From positions 1 through 64,000 of the forward strand of contig CANJWZ010000018.1 in NCBI GenBank assembly GCA_947478725.1: 64,000 bases of DNA, in the 5' to 3' direction. Below, in pieces: positions 53,754 through 62,204 of the stretch. The notes below the pieces were generated by a model. It did no database searches and had not been told where the DNA came from. It saw only the letters and a list, made by a program, of their open reading frames with translations. Source of the stretch: Comamonadaceae bacterium (lineage in GTDB: Bacteria > Pseudomonadota > Gammaproteobacteria > Burkholderiales > Burkholderiaceae_C). The position numbers and the translations under genes are program-made. Each line of letters begins with the position of its first letter. Positions within the stretch are counted from its first letter, which is position 1.

Positions 53754-54662
53754 ATGAACGAACTAACTTATGTCGACCGGGTCGTGGTGGTAACTGGTGC
53801 GGGTCGGGGCCTTGGAAGAGAATATGCATTGGCTTTTGCGGCAAGAGGTGCAGCAGTGGTTGTCAACGACATCGGCACCACACTGGATGGTTCGGGACCT
53901 TCGAACAGCGCACCTGCCGACGAAGTTGTTGCCCTCATCAATCAGTCAGGTGGGCGTGCTGTTGCCCATCATGATTCTGTTGCAACACCCGAGGGAGCAA
54001 ATGGGCTCATTGAAAAAGCAATTCAGGCATTTGGACAGGTTGATACAGTGGTCAACAATGCAGGCGTTCTTAACATGAAACCCTTCGATCAAATGACGCT
54101 TGAGGGGCTGGAGAGTCACTTGGCCGTCCATGTGAAAGGTAGTTTTTTGGTCTGCAAAGCTGCATGGCCGCATATGGTCAAACGACGTTATGGACGAATT
54201 GTCAACACCATCAGTGGTGGCATCTTTGGCTTGCCGGGTTTAACTGAATATGGCCCCGCCAAAGGCGGCGTGTTTGCATTCTCGCGAAGCCTTGCCTTGG
54301 AAGCCATCGAGCATGGCATTCGCGTCAATGCTTTGGCCCCACAGGGTTCCACTCGAATGCTGCATGCTTCTGCTCTAGATGCGGTCTTGCGAGAATCCCT
54401 CGATAAGATCATGAAACCGCATCTAGTGACACCAGGCCCCCTATATTTGGGACACGAGAGTTGCGCAATCAATGGTGAAGCATTGGCCATTTCTGGCGGC
54501 AAGGTGTGTCGCATTGCTTTAACCTATAACGATGGTTTTACGGATCCATCGCTCAGCCCTGAAATGATCAGAGATCGACTTGACGAAGTGCTTGATTCCT
54601 CAAGTGCCAAGGTATGGACCAGTGCAACTTCGCGCTACGAAGCTCGAGCTGCAAACGGTTAA
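53754..54662 (+). CDS. Short-chain dehydrogenase, 17-beta-HSD4/MFE-2 type
   Basis: A 302-residue SDR of the group found as the first domain of peroxisomal multifunctional enzyme 2. 'VVVTGAGRGLGREYALAFAARGAAVVVNDIG' and 'GGRAVAHHDSVATPEGANGLIEKAIQAFGQVDTVVNNAGVL' are characteristic; Ser is in 'IVNTISGGIFGLPG' and YxxxK is 'YGPAKGG'. It probably oxidises a 3-hydroxyacyl-CoA. Nine bases after surE, it closes the first plus-strand operon. Confidence 0.88.
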   Translation: MNELTYVDRVVVVTGAGRGLGREYALAFAARGAAVVVNDIGTTLDGSGPSNSAPADEVVALINQSGGRAVAHHDSVATPEGANGLIEKAIQAFGQVDTVVNNAGVLNMKPFDQMTLEGLESHLAVHVKGSFLVCKAAWPHMVKRRYGRIVNTISGGIFGLPGLTEYGPAKGGVFAFSRSLALEAIEHGIRVNALAPQGSTRMLHASALDAVLRESLDKIMKPHLVTPGPLYLGHESCAINGEALAISGGKVCRIALTYNDGFTDPSLSPEMIRDRLDEVLDSSSAKVWTSATSRYEARAANG

Positions 54663-54714
54663 ATTTCTATTGAGCGAACATCCAGGCTAAATACAAACCA
54701 AGAAATCAATCCAA

Positions 54715-55689
54715 TCATTCACCGGTTTGAGTTTGATAATTCAAAAGAAGACCAGAACGAGGCCAACGAACTCTGGTCAAAATTCCGGTTGATGAGAGGG
54801 TAATGAAGGCGGTCTCTAGATCATTGCCCCCAAAACAAATGTTGGTTGTGAAATAGTCGGGCATGACATGACGTTCGAGCAATTGGCCTTGAGGCGTAAC
54901 CACAGTAATGCCCCCGTGGGGAATATCTCCCAAACAAATATTGCCGTTTGCCTCTATTGCCATGGAGTCCAACATGGAATAAATATTAGACGAATAGAGC
55001 AATCGACCTCGATCCCAAGGCATAAAACCATCGTTGCGTTCGACTTGTCCTGGAGAAATGATGTCATACGCCCAAATTCGGCCTGTCCAAGATTCCGAGA
55101 CGTAAAGTTTGCGTTGATCGGGTGACAGCCCAATGCCATTTGGACCTTCTAGTGGATAGATAACTTGTCGAATCGACAATCCGTCGGTAGTTGCGTAATA
55201 CACTGCGCCGCGATCACGTTGGCGGCCAACCATCTTCCCGCTGTCGGTAAACCACATGCCACCATGTTGATCAAATACCAAATCATTGGGACCCCGCAAA
55301 GATACTCCATTGCAATCACGATACAAGACTTCAGACTGACCCGTACTGAGGTCAACCGCTTCAATCCAACCACCTGAATAATCAGGTGGCAGCAAGCCTG
55401 GAATAAGTTGATCGTCTTTGCGCGAAAAGGTAAAGCCACCGTTATTGCAGACATAGCAACGGCCATCTGGCCCTATGGCTGCACCGTTGGGCCCACCTTC
55501 TAATTGCGCAACCACTGTGACTTGGCCATCGGTGCTGACACGTGAAAGCGTTTTACGGTGCATCTCCACCAGCAAAACACTACCATCTGGCATGGCAATC
55601 GGGCCTTCAGGAAATTCAAGGCCTCGGGCAACAACGTGGTGATCCGTCAAGATGGCCAGCTCCCTTGTGTATGTTCTATAAATACCCAT
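54715..55689 (-). CDS. SMP-30/gluconolactonase family lactonase
   Basis: A 324-residue beta-propeller. 'LEFPEGPIAMPDGSVLLVEMHRKTLSRV' holds the first metal Glu, 'GGPNGAAIGPDGRCYVCNNGG' and 'GPNDLVFDQHGGMWFTDSGK' the Asn/Asp ligands, and 'EGPNGIGLSPDQRKLYVSES' follows. The family hydrolyses lactones with a divalent metal. ATG 55689 is chosen because the predicted -10 of its promoter lies at about 55783-55778, downstream of the alternative GTG 55788. It is divergent from the thiolase operon at palindrome site 2. Confidence 0.82.
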   Translation of the reverse strand: MGIYRTYTRELAILTDHHVVARGLEFPEGPIAMPDGSVLLVEMHRKTLSRVSTDGQVTVVAQLEGGPNGAAIGPDGRCYVCNNGGFTFSRKDDQLIPGLLPPDYSGGWIEAVDLSTGQSEVLYRDCNGVSLRGPNDLVFDQHGGMWFTDSGKMVGRQRDRGAVYYATTDGLSIRQVIYPLEGPNGIGLSPDQRKLYVSESWTGRIWAYDIISPGQVERNDGFMPWDRGRLLYSSNIYSMLDSMAIEANGNICLGDIPHGGITVVTPQGQLLERHVMPDYFTTNICFGGNDLETAFITLSSTGILTRVRWPRSGLLLNYQTQTGE

Positions 55690-55801
55690 GCCATACAAGG
55701 GCAAACTCGACAGCTTTGCAGTCAGCCCGGTTGTGCTCTCGCACTGTGCACATATGTTTGCATGAGTGAATCTGCCAACATTAACCACTGCCTAAGAGCT
55801 T

Positions 55802-55819
55802 GTCAACAAGTATGTTGAC
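55802..55819. promoter_or_regulatory. Palindromic operator, site 2, overlapping divergent promoters
   Basis: GTCAACAAGTATGTTGAC: the same arms as site 1, with AGTA in place of ATTA. To the left TTGACA (55806-55801) is a consensus -35, with TAATGT 17 bases on. To the right TTGACT (55815-55820) is followed 17 bases on by CATCAT (55838-55843), the same -10-like hexamer as at site 1. A dimeric repressor would block both promoters. Confidence 0.75.
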
Positions 55820-55909
55820 TAAGTCTGATTTATTTGGCATCATGCAGGCTGTCTTGCTTCGCTTGTCTTCAATCAGTGGAGTGATTTTCATCTTAACTTG
55901 GAGCTTTGC

Positions 55910-56992
55910 TTGGCGACCTCAAGACCTCAAGTCTTCATCGAATCTGCCGCGCTTTATATGGGCTGGAGAGATGAAACCCGAAATCTCTCGGAGCTTATTT
56001 TTGATACGGTCCGACGTGCTATTGATGACAGCCTGCATGGACTCAATGACATTGAGTCGGTTGTATTGGCCGCTCACGATCTGGTGGATGGAAGATCCCT
56101 CTCCAGCATGGTGACCGCACCTGCGGCAGGTGCTTATTTGCGAGATGAAATTCGCTTCAGCGATGATGGTGCTGTCGCCTTAGCTGCTGCCGTTGCGCGA
56201 ATTGAGGCTGGCGAAGCAACCCGGTCTATCGTCGCAGCATGGGGACGTGCCAGCGAACACGATGTAGATGCCTTATCAATGTCGATGTTCGATCCCTTCA
56301 TACAAGGCCCAATGGGTTTGAATGAAATTCAAGTTTCAGCCATGCGGGCTCAGTTGTGGTTACAGGCAGGTGGTCAATACACCGATCACTCGGGTGCCGT
56401 AAAACGTCGCCAGGCTGCGGCAGCGGCCAATGAGCGTGCATTGCACACCAAATCGAGGAAATCGCAGCCCAATTATCCCCTGACAGCTGATGATTTGCCC
56501 GCTTGGGCTGACGTTGTAGCAGCAGTGGTGGTGTCCTCAAAGGGTGGGCCTGTGAAAATAAAAGGAATGGGGCAGGCCTCTGAGCCCTATGCCATAGGAG
56601 ACCGAAAACTACTCGCAATGAAAAGCGCTCGCAAAGCCTGTGATCTGGCGCTGAAAGATGCGGGACTCACACTCAAAGATCTGGACTTGTTCGAAATTGG
56701 CGGCTTAACTTTGATGGATGAAGCCATTGTTCTTGAAGCCATTGGTCTGGCGGGAGCTGGTCAAGGACTTTCTGTGTTGGCCAATCACCCTGCAGTCAAT
56801 CTATCTGGCGGCAGCGCTGCAGGATTTTGTGATCCGGCCATGGGCTTGGTAAGGGTGGTAGAAGCTGCACTTCAACTGCAGGGTCTTGCTGGGGCAATTC
56901 AACGTCCTGGTGTTCAACGTGCGCTTGCGATCTGTCCGGCGATTGTCGCAGCCCAGACTCACACCGCCATCGTGTTGGAGAGCGCATCATGA
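55910..56992 (+). CDS. Thiolase-like protein (SCP-x/Ltp2 type), subunit A
   Basis: A 360-residue thiolase-fold protein. It follows the SCP-x/Ltp2 layout ('VFIESAALYMGWRDETRNLSELIFDTVRRAIDDSLHGLNDIESVV' at the start, 'VNLSGGSAAGFCDPAMGLVRVVEAALQLQG' near the end). The usual nucleophile Cys region has no Cys, and the GHPxG motif is replaced ('GFCDPAMG'). It is thus unlikely to be a normal thiolase. TTG 55910 has GGAG seven bases upstream. It overlaps the next gene (ATGA) and probably pairs with it. Confidence 0.82.
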   Translation: MATSRPQVFIESAALYMGWRDETRNLSELIFDTVRRAIDDSLHGLNDIESVVLAAHDLVDGRSLSSMVTAPAAGAYLRDEIRFSDDGAVALAAAVARIEAGEATRSIVAAWGRASEHDVDALSMSMFDPFIQGPMGLNEIQVSAMRAQLWLQAGGQYTDHSGAVKRRQAAAAANERALHTKSRKSQPNYPLTADDLPAWADVVAAVVVSSKGGPVKIKGMGQASEPYAIGDRKLLAMKSARKACDLALKDAGLTLKDLDLFEIGGLTLMDEAIVLEAIGLAGAGQGLSVLANHPAVNLSGGSAAGFCDPAMGLVRVVEAALQLQGLAGAIQRPGVQRALAICPAIVAAQTHTAIVLESAS

Positions 56993-58152
56993 GGCCGGTT
57001 GCAATTGTTGGTGTTGGCCAAACTTCCTATCGACGCCATCACGCCGATAAAAGTTCTAGGGAGCTCATTTGGGCTGCAGCCCGGGAAGCGCTAGATGATG
57101 CTGGCATGTCGATGGACGACATTGATGTTGTGATGGCAGGCGTTGCACCGGATGCCCTTGCAGGTGAAGCTGCGGTTGATCGCACTGGCGTGATGGGTAA
57201 CGGCATTCCCTACATGCGCATCAATACTGGGGGGGTGACTGGATCTTCTACAGTTTTTGCAGGCGCATCCTACATCCGTGCAGGACGAGCGCGCGCTGTG
57301 TTGGTATTTGCACTTGAACGAATGGGTCAGGCCACCTCATCTCAGCAAGTCTTCAACACCATCTTCGATCCGATCTACGAAAAAGATTTTCCACTGACGA
57401 CCATCACTATGGCCGCATTGCGGGCATCTATGCTGATGCGCCTTTATGGCTATACCGACCGGCACTGGGCAGAGATTGCCGCCCGCAATTATCGGCACGC
57501 TGCAAGAAACCCGCTTGCCCATATTCGCCGCGAAGCCACTGCTGAAGAAGTAATGCAATCACCACTTTTGGCGTGGCCTATCCATCGCATGGAAGCCTGC
57601 CCTATGTCTGAAGGTGCCTGCGCCATGGTTTTGGTTGATGCCGAATATGCAGCCGGCCGCAAACCAGTTTGGATACAAGGTTATGCATCGACTTCTGACA
57701 GTTACGCCATGGGTGACCGAATTCACCGCCCTGGTGCAAACTTGGTTGACCTGTTGTCACTTCGACTTTCTGCTGAAAAGGCATACAAGCAAGCAGGCGT
57801 AACCGACCCCCTGAAACAAATCAGGGTCTTTGAGCTTTACTCAGCGTTCTCTAGCGCCGAAGCCATGGCCTATCCAGCGCTTGGTTTATGTTCATCAAAA
57901 GATGGCCCTGCGTTTGTTGAACAGCAACTGGTTGATTCTTCGCTACCCGTTTTCAATCCCTCTGGCGGACCCCAGGGGGCCAACCCTGTCAGCGCTACCG
58001 CGATGGTTCGAATTGCCGAATGCGCACTTCAGGTGCGTGGCTCCTTGAAGACACATCAGGTTGACGGGGTTGAACGTGCAGTGGCAACTGGACAAGGTGG
58101 CGCGACACAGTTCTCTACGGTGTGCGTACTTGGACGTCACCCAATTTCCTGA
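56989..58152 (+). CDS. Thiolase-like protein (SCP-x/Ltp2 type), subunit B
   Basis: A 387-residue thiolase-fold protein. 'VAIVGVGQTSYRRHHADKSSRELIWAAAREALDDAGMSMDDIDVVM' is the family start. At the nucleophile place it reads 'NTGGVTGSSTVFAGASYIRAG', without Cys, and near the end 'SGGPQGANPVSATAMVRIAECALQVRG' in place of the GHPxG motif. This resembles aldolase-type members that work with a DUF35 partner, which follows 11 bases later. Reaction not known. Confidence 0.85.
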   Translation: MRPVAIVGVGQTSYRRHHADKSSRELIWAAAREALDDAGMSMDDIDVVMAGVAPDALAGEAAVDRTGVMGNGIPYMRINTGGVTGSSTVFAGASYIRAGRARAVLVFALERMGQATSSQQVFNTIFDPIYEKDFPLTTITMAALRASMLMRLYGYTDRHWAEIAARNYRHAARNPLAHIRREATAEEVMQSPLLAWPIHRMEACPMSEGACAMVLVDAEYAAGRKPVWIQGYASTSDSYAMGDRIHRPGANLVDLLSLRLSAEKAYKQAGVTDPLKQIRVFELYSAFSSAEAMAYPALGLCSSKDGPAFVEQQLVDSSLPVFNPSGGPQGANPVSATAMVRIAECALQVRGSLKTHQVDGVERAVATGQGGATQFSTVCVLGRHPIS

Positions 58153-58163
58153 GGAGACTTTAA

Positions 58164-58664
58164 TTGAGTTCAAACGATTTAATCACGATCCAGGGTCACT
58201 GGAACTTTAACTACACCTACTTCGCTGGTGAAGTTGCAACTCGTTTCTTCAATGAGTTGAAGGACAACCGCCGGATCATGGGATCTTTGTGTCCATCCTG
58301 CAATCGCCTGTTGGTGCCTGCCCGTGCCTTTTGCGATGCCTGCATGGCGCGCACAACCGATTGGAGAAGCGTTGGCCCGGAAGGAACGCTGGAGACATTC
58401 ACAATCATCACGACGGCCTTTCCAGGCTTACCCGAGCCACCCATCGTGATGGCGTATGTCACCCTTGACGGGGCAGACACTGCGCTGATCAATGTTGTGC
58501 GCGGTGAAGATTTGAGTGATATCCAGGCAGCAGCCAAACGCCTCAACGCACAGCCGCGTGTAACCGTTCGCTTTGTGGAGGATCCCAATGGTCGAATTAC
58601 CGATTTCTGGTTCGAACTACTGCATAAGCCTAGTACGAGTAACGCCAAGGCTGCCGCAGCATGA
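58164..58664 (+). CDS. DUF35 Zn-ribbon/OB-fold protein, partner of thiolases A/B
   Basis: A 166-residue protein: an N-terminal helix, a zinc ribbon 'LCPSCNRLLVPARAFCDAC' (C-x2-C-x11-C-x2-C) near residues 44-62, and an OB fold ('GTLETFTIITTAFPGLPEPPIVMAYVTLDGADTALINVV'). DUF35 proteins such as ChsH2 bind CoA substrates and complex with thiolase-like Ltp2. It starts with TTG after GAGGAG and overlaps thiolase C (ATGA). Confidence 0.88.
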   Translation: MSSNDLITIQGHWNFNYTYFAGEVATRFFNELKDNRRIMGSLCPSCNRLLVPARAFCDACMARTTDWRSVGPEGTLETFTIITTAFPGLPEPPIVMAYVTLDGADTALINVVRGEDLSDIQAAAKRLNAQPRVTVRFVEDPNGRITDFWFELLHKPSTSNAKAAAA

Positions 58665-59845
58665 GCGGCAATAGTATCTCTGGCAAAGCAGCCATTGTTG
58701 GAATTGGCGAGACTGATTATTTGCGCGGTACAGATCAATCGATTCTTCAGATGATCCTCTCGGCCAGCATGGCCGCCATCAAGGATGCAGGGCTCAAGCC
58801 CTCTGATGTGGATGGCATCATTCCACCACCCGGTTTCGTGGCATGGGATGAAATCGCCGCACACTTGGGTGTACCCGATGTTCGCTACACAGCCTGCCCG
58901 CAAATGGGAGGTGCCAGTCCAACAGCAGCACTCATCAATGCATCCATGGCGGTCGCCACTGGCATGGCCAATGTGGTTTTAGTGCCAATTGGCTGGAACG
59001 GCTATTCAGCCATTAGGCCGCGGCCAGATGCGCGACCCAACCGTCGTCGGTTCTCGGCTGCATTCTTTGATGTGGTCAAAAACTACTATGCGCCTTATGG
59101 ACTTCGGTCTGCGCCTTGGTGGTATTCGCTTTACCTACAGCGTTATGTCAAGCTCTACAACGTTCCGCCTGAGGCAGCAGGCGAAGTTGCGCTGGCATGC
59201 AGAGCACACGCACAACTCAACGACAAGGCTTTGATGCGTGGTCGGCCACTGACCATGGAAGATTACTTGGCCTCTGCTTACGTGAGTGAACCGCTGCGCA
59301 AGCTAGACTGCTGCGTCGAGACCGACTGTGCAGCAGCAATCATTGTCACCACGCCCGAACGTGCGCGTGACATGCCGCACACACCCGTGATTGTGATCGG
59401 TGGCGCCGAGGGTCACCCCGATAGGCCCGATGAGTTAATCAACCGCAAGGACGTGTTGGATCTAGGTTTAGATCGCGCTGCACCAAGAGCATTTTCAATG
59501 GCTGGCGTCAAACCTACCGACATGGACTTTCTTCAAATCTATGATTGTTTTACGCACATTGTTCTGCTCGAAATAGAAGCACTGGGTTTGGCACCGCGTG
59601 GTGGGGCAGCAGACTTCGTCAAGGACGGCAATATTCAGTTAGGCGGAAAGTACCCTCTCAACACACACGGTGGACTCATGTCTCAGGGTCACTGCTGGGG
59701 TATGAACCACATTGTTGAAGCCACCCGACAACTTCGTCATGAGGCTGGCGCGGCGCAAGTTAAGGACTGCGAACTTGGTCTTGTCACTGGTTATGGCGAT
59801 CTTGGTGATGCGAGCATCGCCATTTTGGCAAGGAGCACCTCATGA
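58661..59845 (+). CDS. Thiolase-like protein (Ltp2 type), C
   Basis: A 394-residue protein close to the steroid side-chain aldolase Ltp2 in its layout: 'AAIVGIGETDYLRG', 'KPSDVDGIIPP', 'GRPLTMEDYLASAYVSEPLRKLDCCVETDCAAAIIVT', 'IYDCFTHIVLLEIEALGL', 'INTHGG'-like 'LNTHGGLMSQGHCWGMNHIVEATRQLR'. The nucleophile Cys region reads 'MGGASPTAAL', without Cys; a GH pair remains where Ltp2 has Tyr. It overlaps DUF35 genes on both sides, so it forms a complex with one or both. Confidence 0.85.
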   Translation: MSGNSISGKAAIVGIGETDYLRGTDQSILQMILSASMAAIKDAGLKPSDVDGIIPPPGFVAWDEIAAHLGVPDVRYTACPQMGGASPTAALINASMAVATGMANVVLVPIGWNGYSAIRPRPDARPNRRRFSAAFFDVVKNYYAPYGLRSAPWWYSLYLQRYVKLYNVPPEAAGEVALACRAHAQLNDKALMRGRPLTMEDYLASAYVSEPLRKLDCCVETDCAAAIIVTTPERARDMPHTPVIVIGGAEGHPDRPDELINRKDVLDLGLDRAAPRAFSMAGVKPTDMDFLQIYDCFTHIVLLEIEALGLAPRGGAADFVKDGNIQLGGKYPLNTHGGLMSQGHCWGMNHIVEATRQLRHEAGAAQVKDCELGLVTGYGDLGDASIAILARSTS

Positions 59846-60276
59846 CACAAACAAATACAGCGGCCAATGCCTCACCGCACGTCATGATTCCCAAGCCCGA
59901 TGAACTTGATTTGGATCTCTATCAAGCGATCGCCAGACAAGGTGAAATTTGTATGCAACGTTGCAGCTCTTGCAGCTTGCACACGCACCCTCCGCGTTAC
60001 TATTGCCCTGCTTGCGCAAGTCCACAATTCACATTTGCGCCCGTATCCGGTCTTGGTGTGGTTTATTCCTATACTGTTTCACACATGAGCGTCGAGCCTG
60101 CTTGGCAACCACTTGTTCCATTTTTAACTCTGGTCGTTGAGCTTCAAGAAGGACCACGCATCGTTGCAACTGCGCGCAATTTTGACATCAGCTCCGTCAA
60201 AATAGGAATGCCTGTGCGTGTGATCACTGAAGCCAAGGGAACAGACTTTGCTATCTTTTGGGCTGAACCACAATGA
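59842..60276 (+). CDS. DUF35 Zn-ribbon/OB-fold protein, partner of thiolase C
   Basis: A 144-residue DUF35 protein with a zinc ribbon 'QRCSSCSLHTHPPRYYCPACAS' near residues 45-65 and an OB fold 'GLGVVYSYTVSHMSVEPAWQPLVPFLTLVVELQEGPRIVAT'. It overlaps both neighbours by four bases (ATGA). It probably supplies CoA binding to the thiolase-like protein encoded just before it. Confidence 0.87.
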   Translation: MTQTNTAANASPHVMIPKPDELDLDLYQAIARQGEICMQRCSSCSLHTHPPRYYCPACASPQFTFAPVSGLGVVYSYTVSHMSVEPAWQPLVPFLTLVVELQEGPRIVATARNFDISSVKIGMPVRVITEAKGTDFAIFWAEPQ

Positions 60277-61106
60277 GCGAGAACAACACTCCACCCCTTC
60301 AAGCGCCTGTCTTGTTCACAATTGAGAACGGTATCGCGTGTATCACGCTGAACAGACCCGAAAAAATGAATGCGCTGAATCCAGAGATGATTGTGCGTTT
60401 GGCGCGTTGCTGGGATGCCATCGAATCCGATACATCAGTCCGTGTTGCCATACTGACGGCTCATGGTGAAAGAACATTTTGTGCTGGCGCTGATTTAGGG
60501 CGACTGACACCGCTTCTGATGCGCGCACGATCTGCCGAGGATGAATGGGATGAGGCCTTACTCGCCGAGCCCAAAATCCTCAACCGTGCCATGCTGCGAA
60601 GGTTAGACTTCAATACACCCGTCATTTTGGCAGCACGTGGAACGGTGGTTGCCGGTGGTATGGAGTTGGCTTTGGCCTGTGACCTTCGTGTCGTATCGGA
60701 CAAAACGACGCTAGGTTTAGCGGAGGTCAAGCGCGGATTGATTCCTGCTGCAGGTGGCATTGCTCGTGCTTCGCGCCAACTCGGCTGGGCTGCAGCAGCA
60801 GAAATTTTGCTGGTTGGCGATCAAATCACATCTGCCGAGGCCTTGCGCATCGGGTTGGTAAATCGAGTCGTTGCAGAACAGGATGTAATGCCTACCGCAA
60901 TGACGCTGGCCGAAAAAATGGCGCAGAACTCACCTCTTGCCATGCGCAAAGCAAAGGAAGCCATGCTTGGCTCATCAGGTCGCCCCTTGCAAGAAGCCTT
61001 TGATGTAGAAGATGCATGCATCAAACTGGTCTTGCGCTCACAAGATGCACGAGAAGGGTCTCGCGCATTCATGGAAAAAAGGAAGCCCAGCTTTACGGGC
61101 ACCTGA
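60273..61106 (+). CDS. Enoyl-CoA hydratase/isomerase family protein
   Basis: A 277-residue crotonase. 'IACITLNRPEKMNALNPEMI', oxyanion loop 'AHGERTFCAGADLGRLTPL' and 'ACDLRVVSDKTTLGLAEVKRGLIPAAGGIARASRQLG' are present; Glu of 'AEVKRG' fits one catalytic position, while the other (near 'ARGTVVAGGMELAL') is Gly. It probably hydrates or isomerises an enoyl-CoA. Last gene of the plus-strand operon, convergent with the acyl-CoA dehydrogenases. Confidence 0.9.
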   Translation: MSENNTPPLQAPVLFTIENGIACITLNRPEKMNALNPEMIVRLARCWDAIESDTSVRVAILTAHGERTFCAGADLGRLTPLLMRARSAEDEWDEALLAEPKILNRAMLRRLDFNTPVILAARGTVVAGGMELALACDLRVVSDKTTLGLAEVKRGLIPAAGGIARASRQLGWAAAAEILLVGDQITSAEALRIGLVNRVVAEQDVMPTAMTLAEKMAQNSPLAMRKAKEAMLGSSGRPLQEAFDVEDACIKLVLRSQDAREGSRAFMEKRKPSFTGT

Positions 61107-61117
61107 ATCCCAACAAT

Positions 61118-62203
61118 TCAAGATGGGGTTTGCAATTCTGCGGCCATCTCCCGAAGGCGCTCTGGTGAGCCCAAAGCCTGATAGCTCCAGGCATTTCGCT
61201 TGAACCAGTAGTGCAAACCCAGAACATCGGTAATGCCCATGCCGCCATGGACCTCTGTGGCAGAGCGTGAAATCAGGCGGGATGCTTCGGCCAAGTAGGA
61301 TTTGGCATGCAGACAGGCTAGTGTTGCATCTGGCAACTTTTCGTCAAGTGCATAGCCTGAGTACCAAACAAGTGATCTGGCTGGTTCTAGTTCTGCCGCC
61401 ATTTCGGCGCACAGATGCTTAACTGCTTGAAAGGTGCCAATGGGTCGACCAAATTGCTGGCGCAGCTTTGCAAAGCTGACGGCTTCATCAAGCATCTTTG
61501 AAGAAGCCCCCAACATATCGGCAGCTAGCATGAGGCGAGCCACATCTGCCAGATATTGCACCAGTTTAGGATTTGACTGCCCCAATCCAACACAAGTCAC
61601 ACCATCAAAGTCCAATCGGACAGACGAGCGGGTTCGATCTATGGTTGGTAATTCAGTTACCAGCAGACCAGGTGCACATCGATCGACCCAATGCAGACGG
61701 GCTTCATCGTCAACCACAATGAAATGTTGGGCACCAGCTTCATCCATCACAAAAAGACTGCGTCCGAACAGTCGGTTATCTCGGCAGTTCACGCCCGATC
61801 CGGAACGCCTACCGGCTGTAAATTCTGACAAGGCAATTCCCATTCGCAATTGTCCAGTTGCCATGCTTGGTAACCATTGATTTTTTTGGTCACTATTTCC
61901 CGCATGCATGATGGCCAATGGCGCCAGAATCACCGAACTTAGAAATGGCGAAGGCACGACAAATTGTCCGAGAGATTCTGCAACAAGCGCAGCATCTAGA
62001 ACCCCCATGCCTAAGCCGCCATAAGACTCCGGAATGATCAAGCCTGTGATACCTAAATCCACCAGCACTTGCCACACATCCGAGGGGAACGGTTCGCGAT
62101 CGTTGACGTGACGCCTTACTCGCTCCAGTGGACAGACTTTGGTTAAAGCCCTGTTGATCGAATCTTGTAACTCTTTTTGTGTCGATGTAAGACAGAATTC
62201 CAT
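61118..62203 (-). CDS. Acyl-CoA dehydrogenase, short (beta-like) subunit
   Basis: A 361-residue acyl-CoA dehydrogenase. 'LRQQFGRPIGTFQAVKHLCAEMAAELEPARSLVWYSGYAL' and 'EVHGGMGITDVLGLHYWFKRNAWSYQALG' are typical; the middle domain is shortened and the FAD-binding loops are weak. It lies one base after the larger 402-residue gene. Steroid-type FadE proteins occur as adjacent unequal genes forming alpha2-beta2 enzymes; this pair fits that arrangement. Confidence 0.88.
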   Translation of the reverse strand: MEFCLTSTQKELQDSINRALTKVCPLERVRRHVNDREPFPSDVWQVLVDLGITGLIIPESYGGLGMGVLDAALVAESLGQFVVPSPFLSSVILAPLAIMHAGNSDQKNQWLPSMATGQLRMGIALSEFTAGRRSGSGVNCRDNRLFGRSLFVMDEAGAQHFIVVDDEARLHWVDRCAPGLLVTELPTIDRTRSSVRLDFDGVTCVGLGQSNPKLVQYLADVARLMLAADMLGASSKMLDEAVSFAKLRQQFGRPIGTFQAVKHLCAEMAAELEPARSLVWYSGYALDEKLPDATLACLHAKSYLAEASRLISRSATEVHGGMGITDVLGLHYWFKRNAWSYQALGSPERLREMAAELQTPS

Positions 62204-62204
62204 G

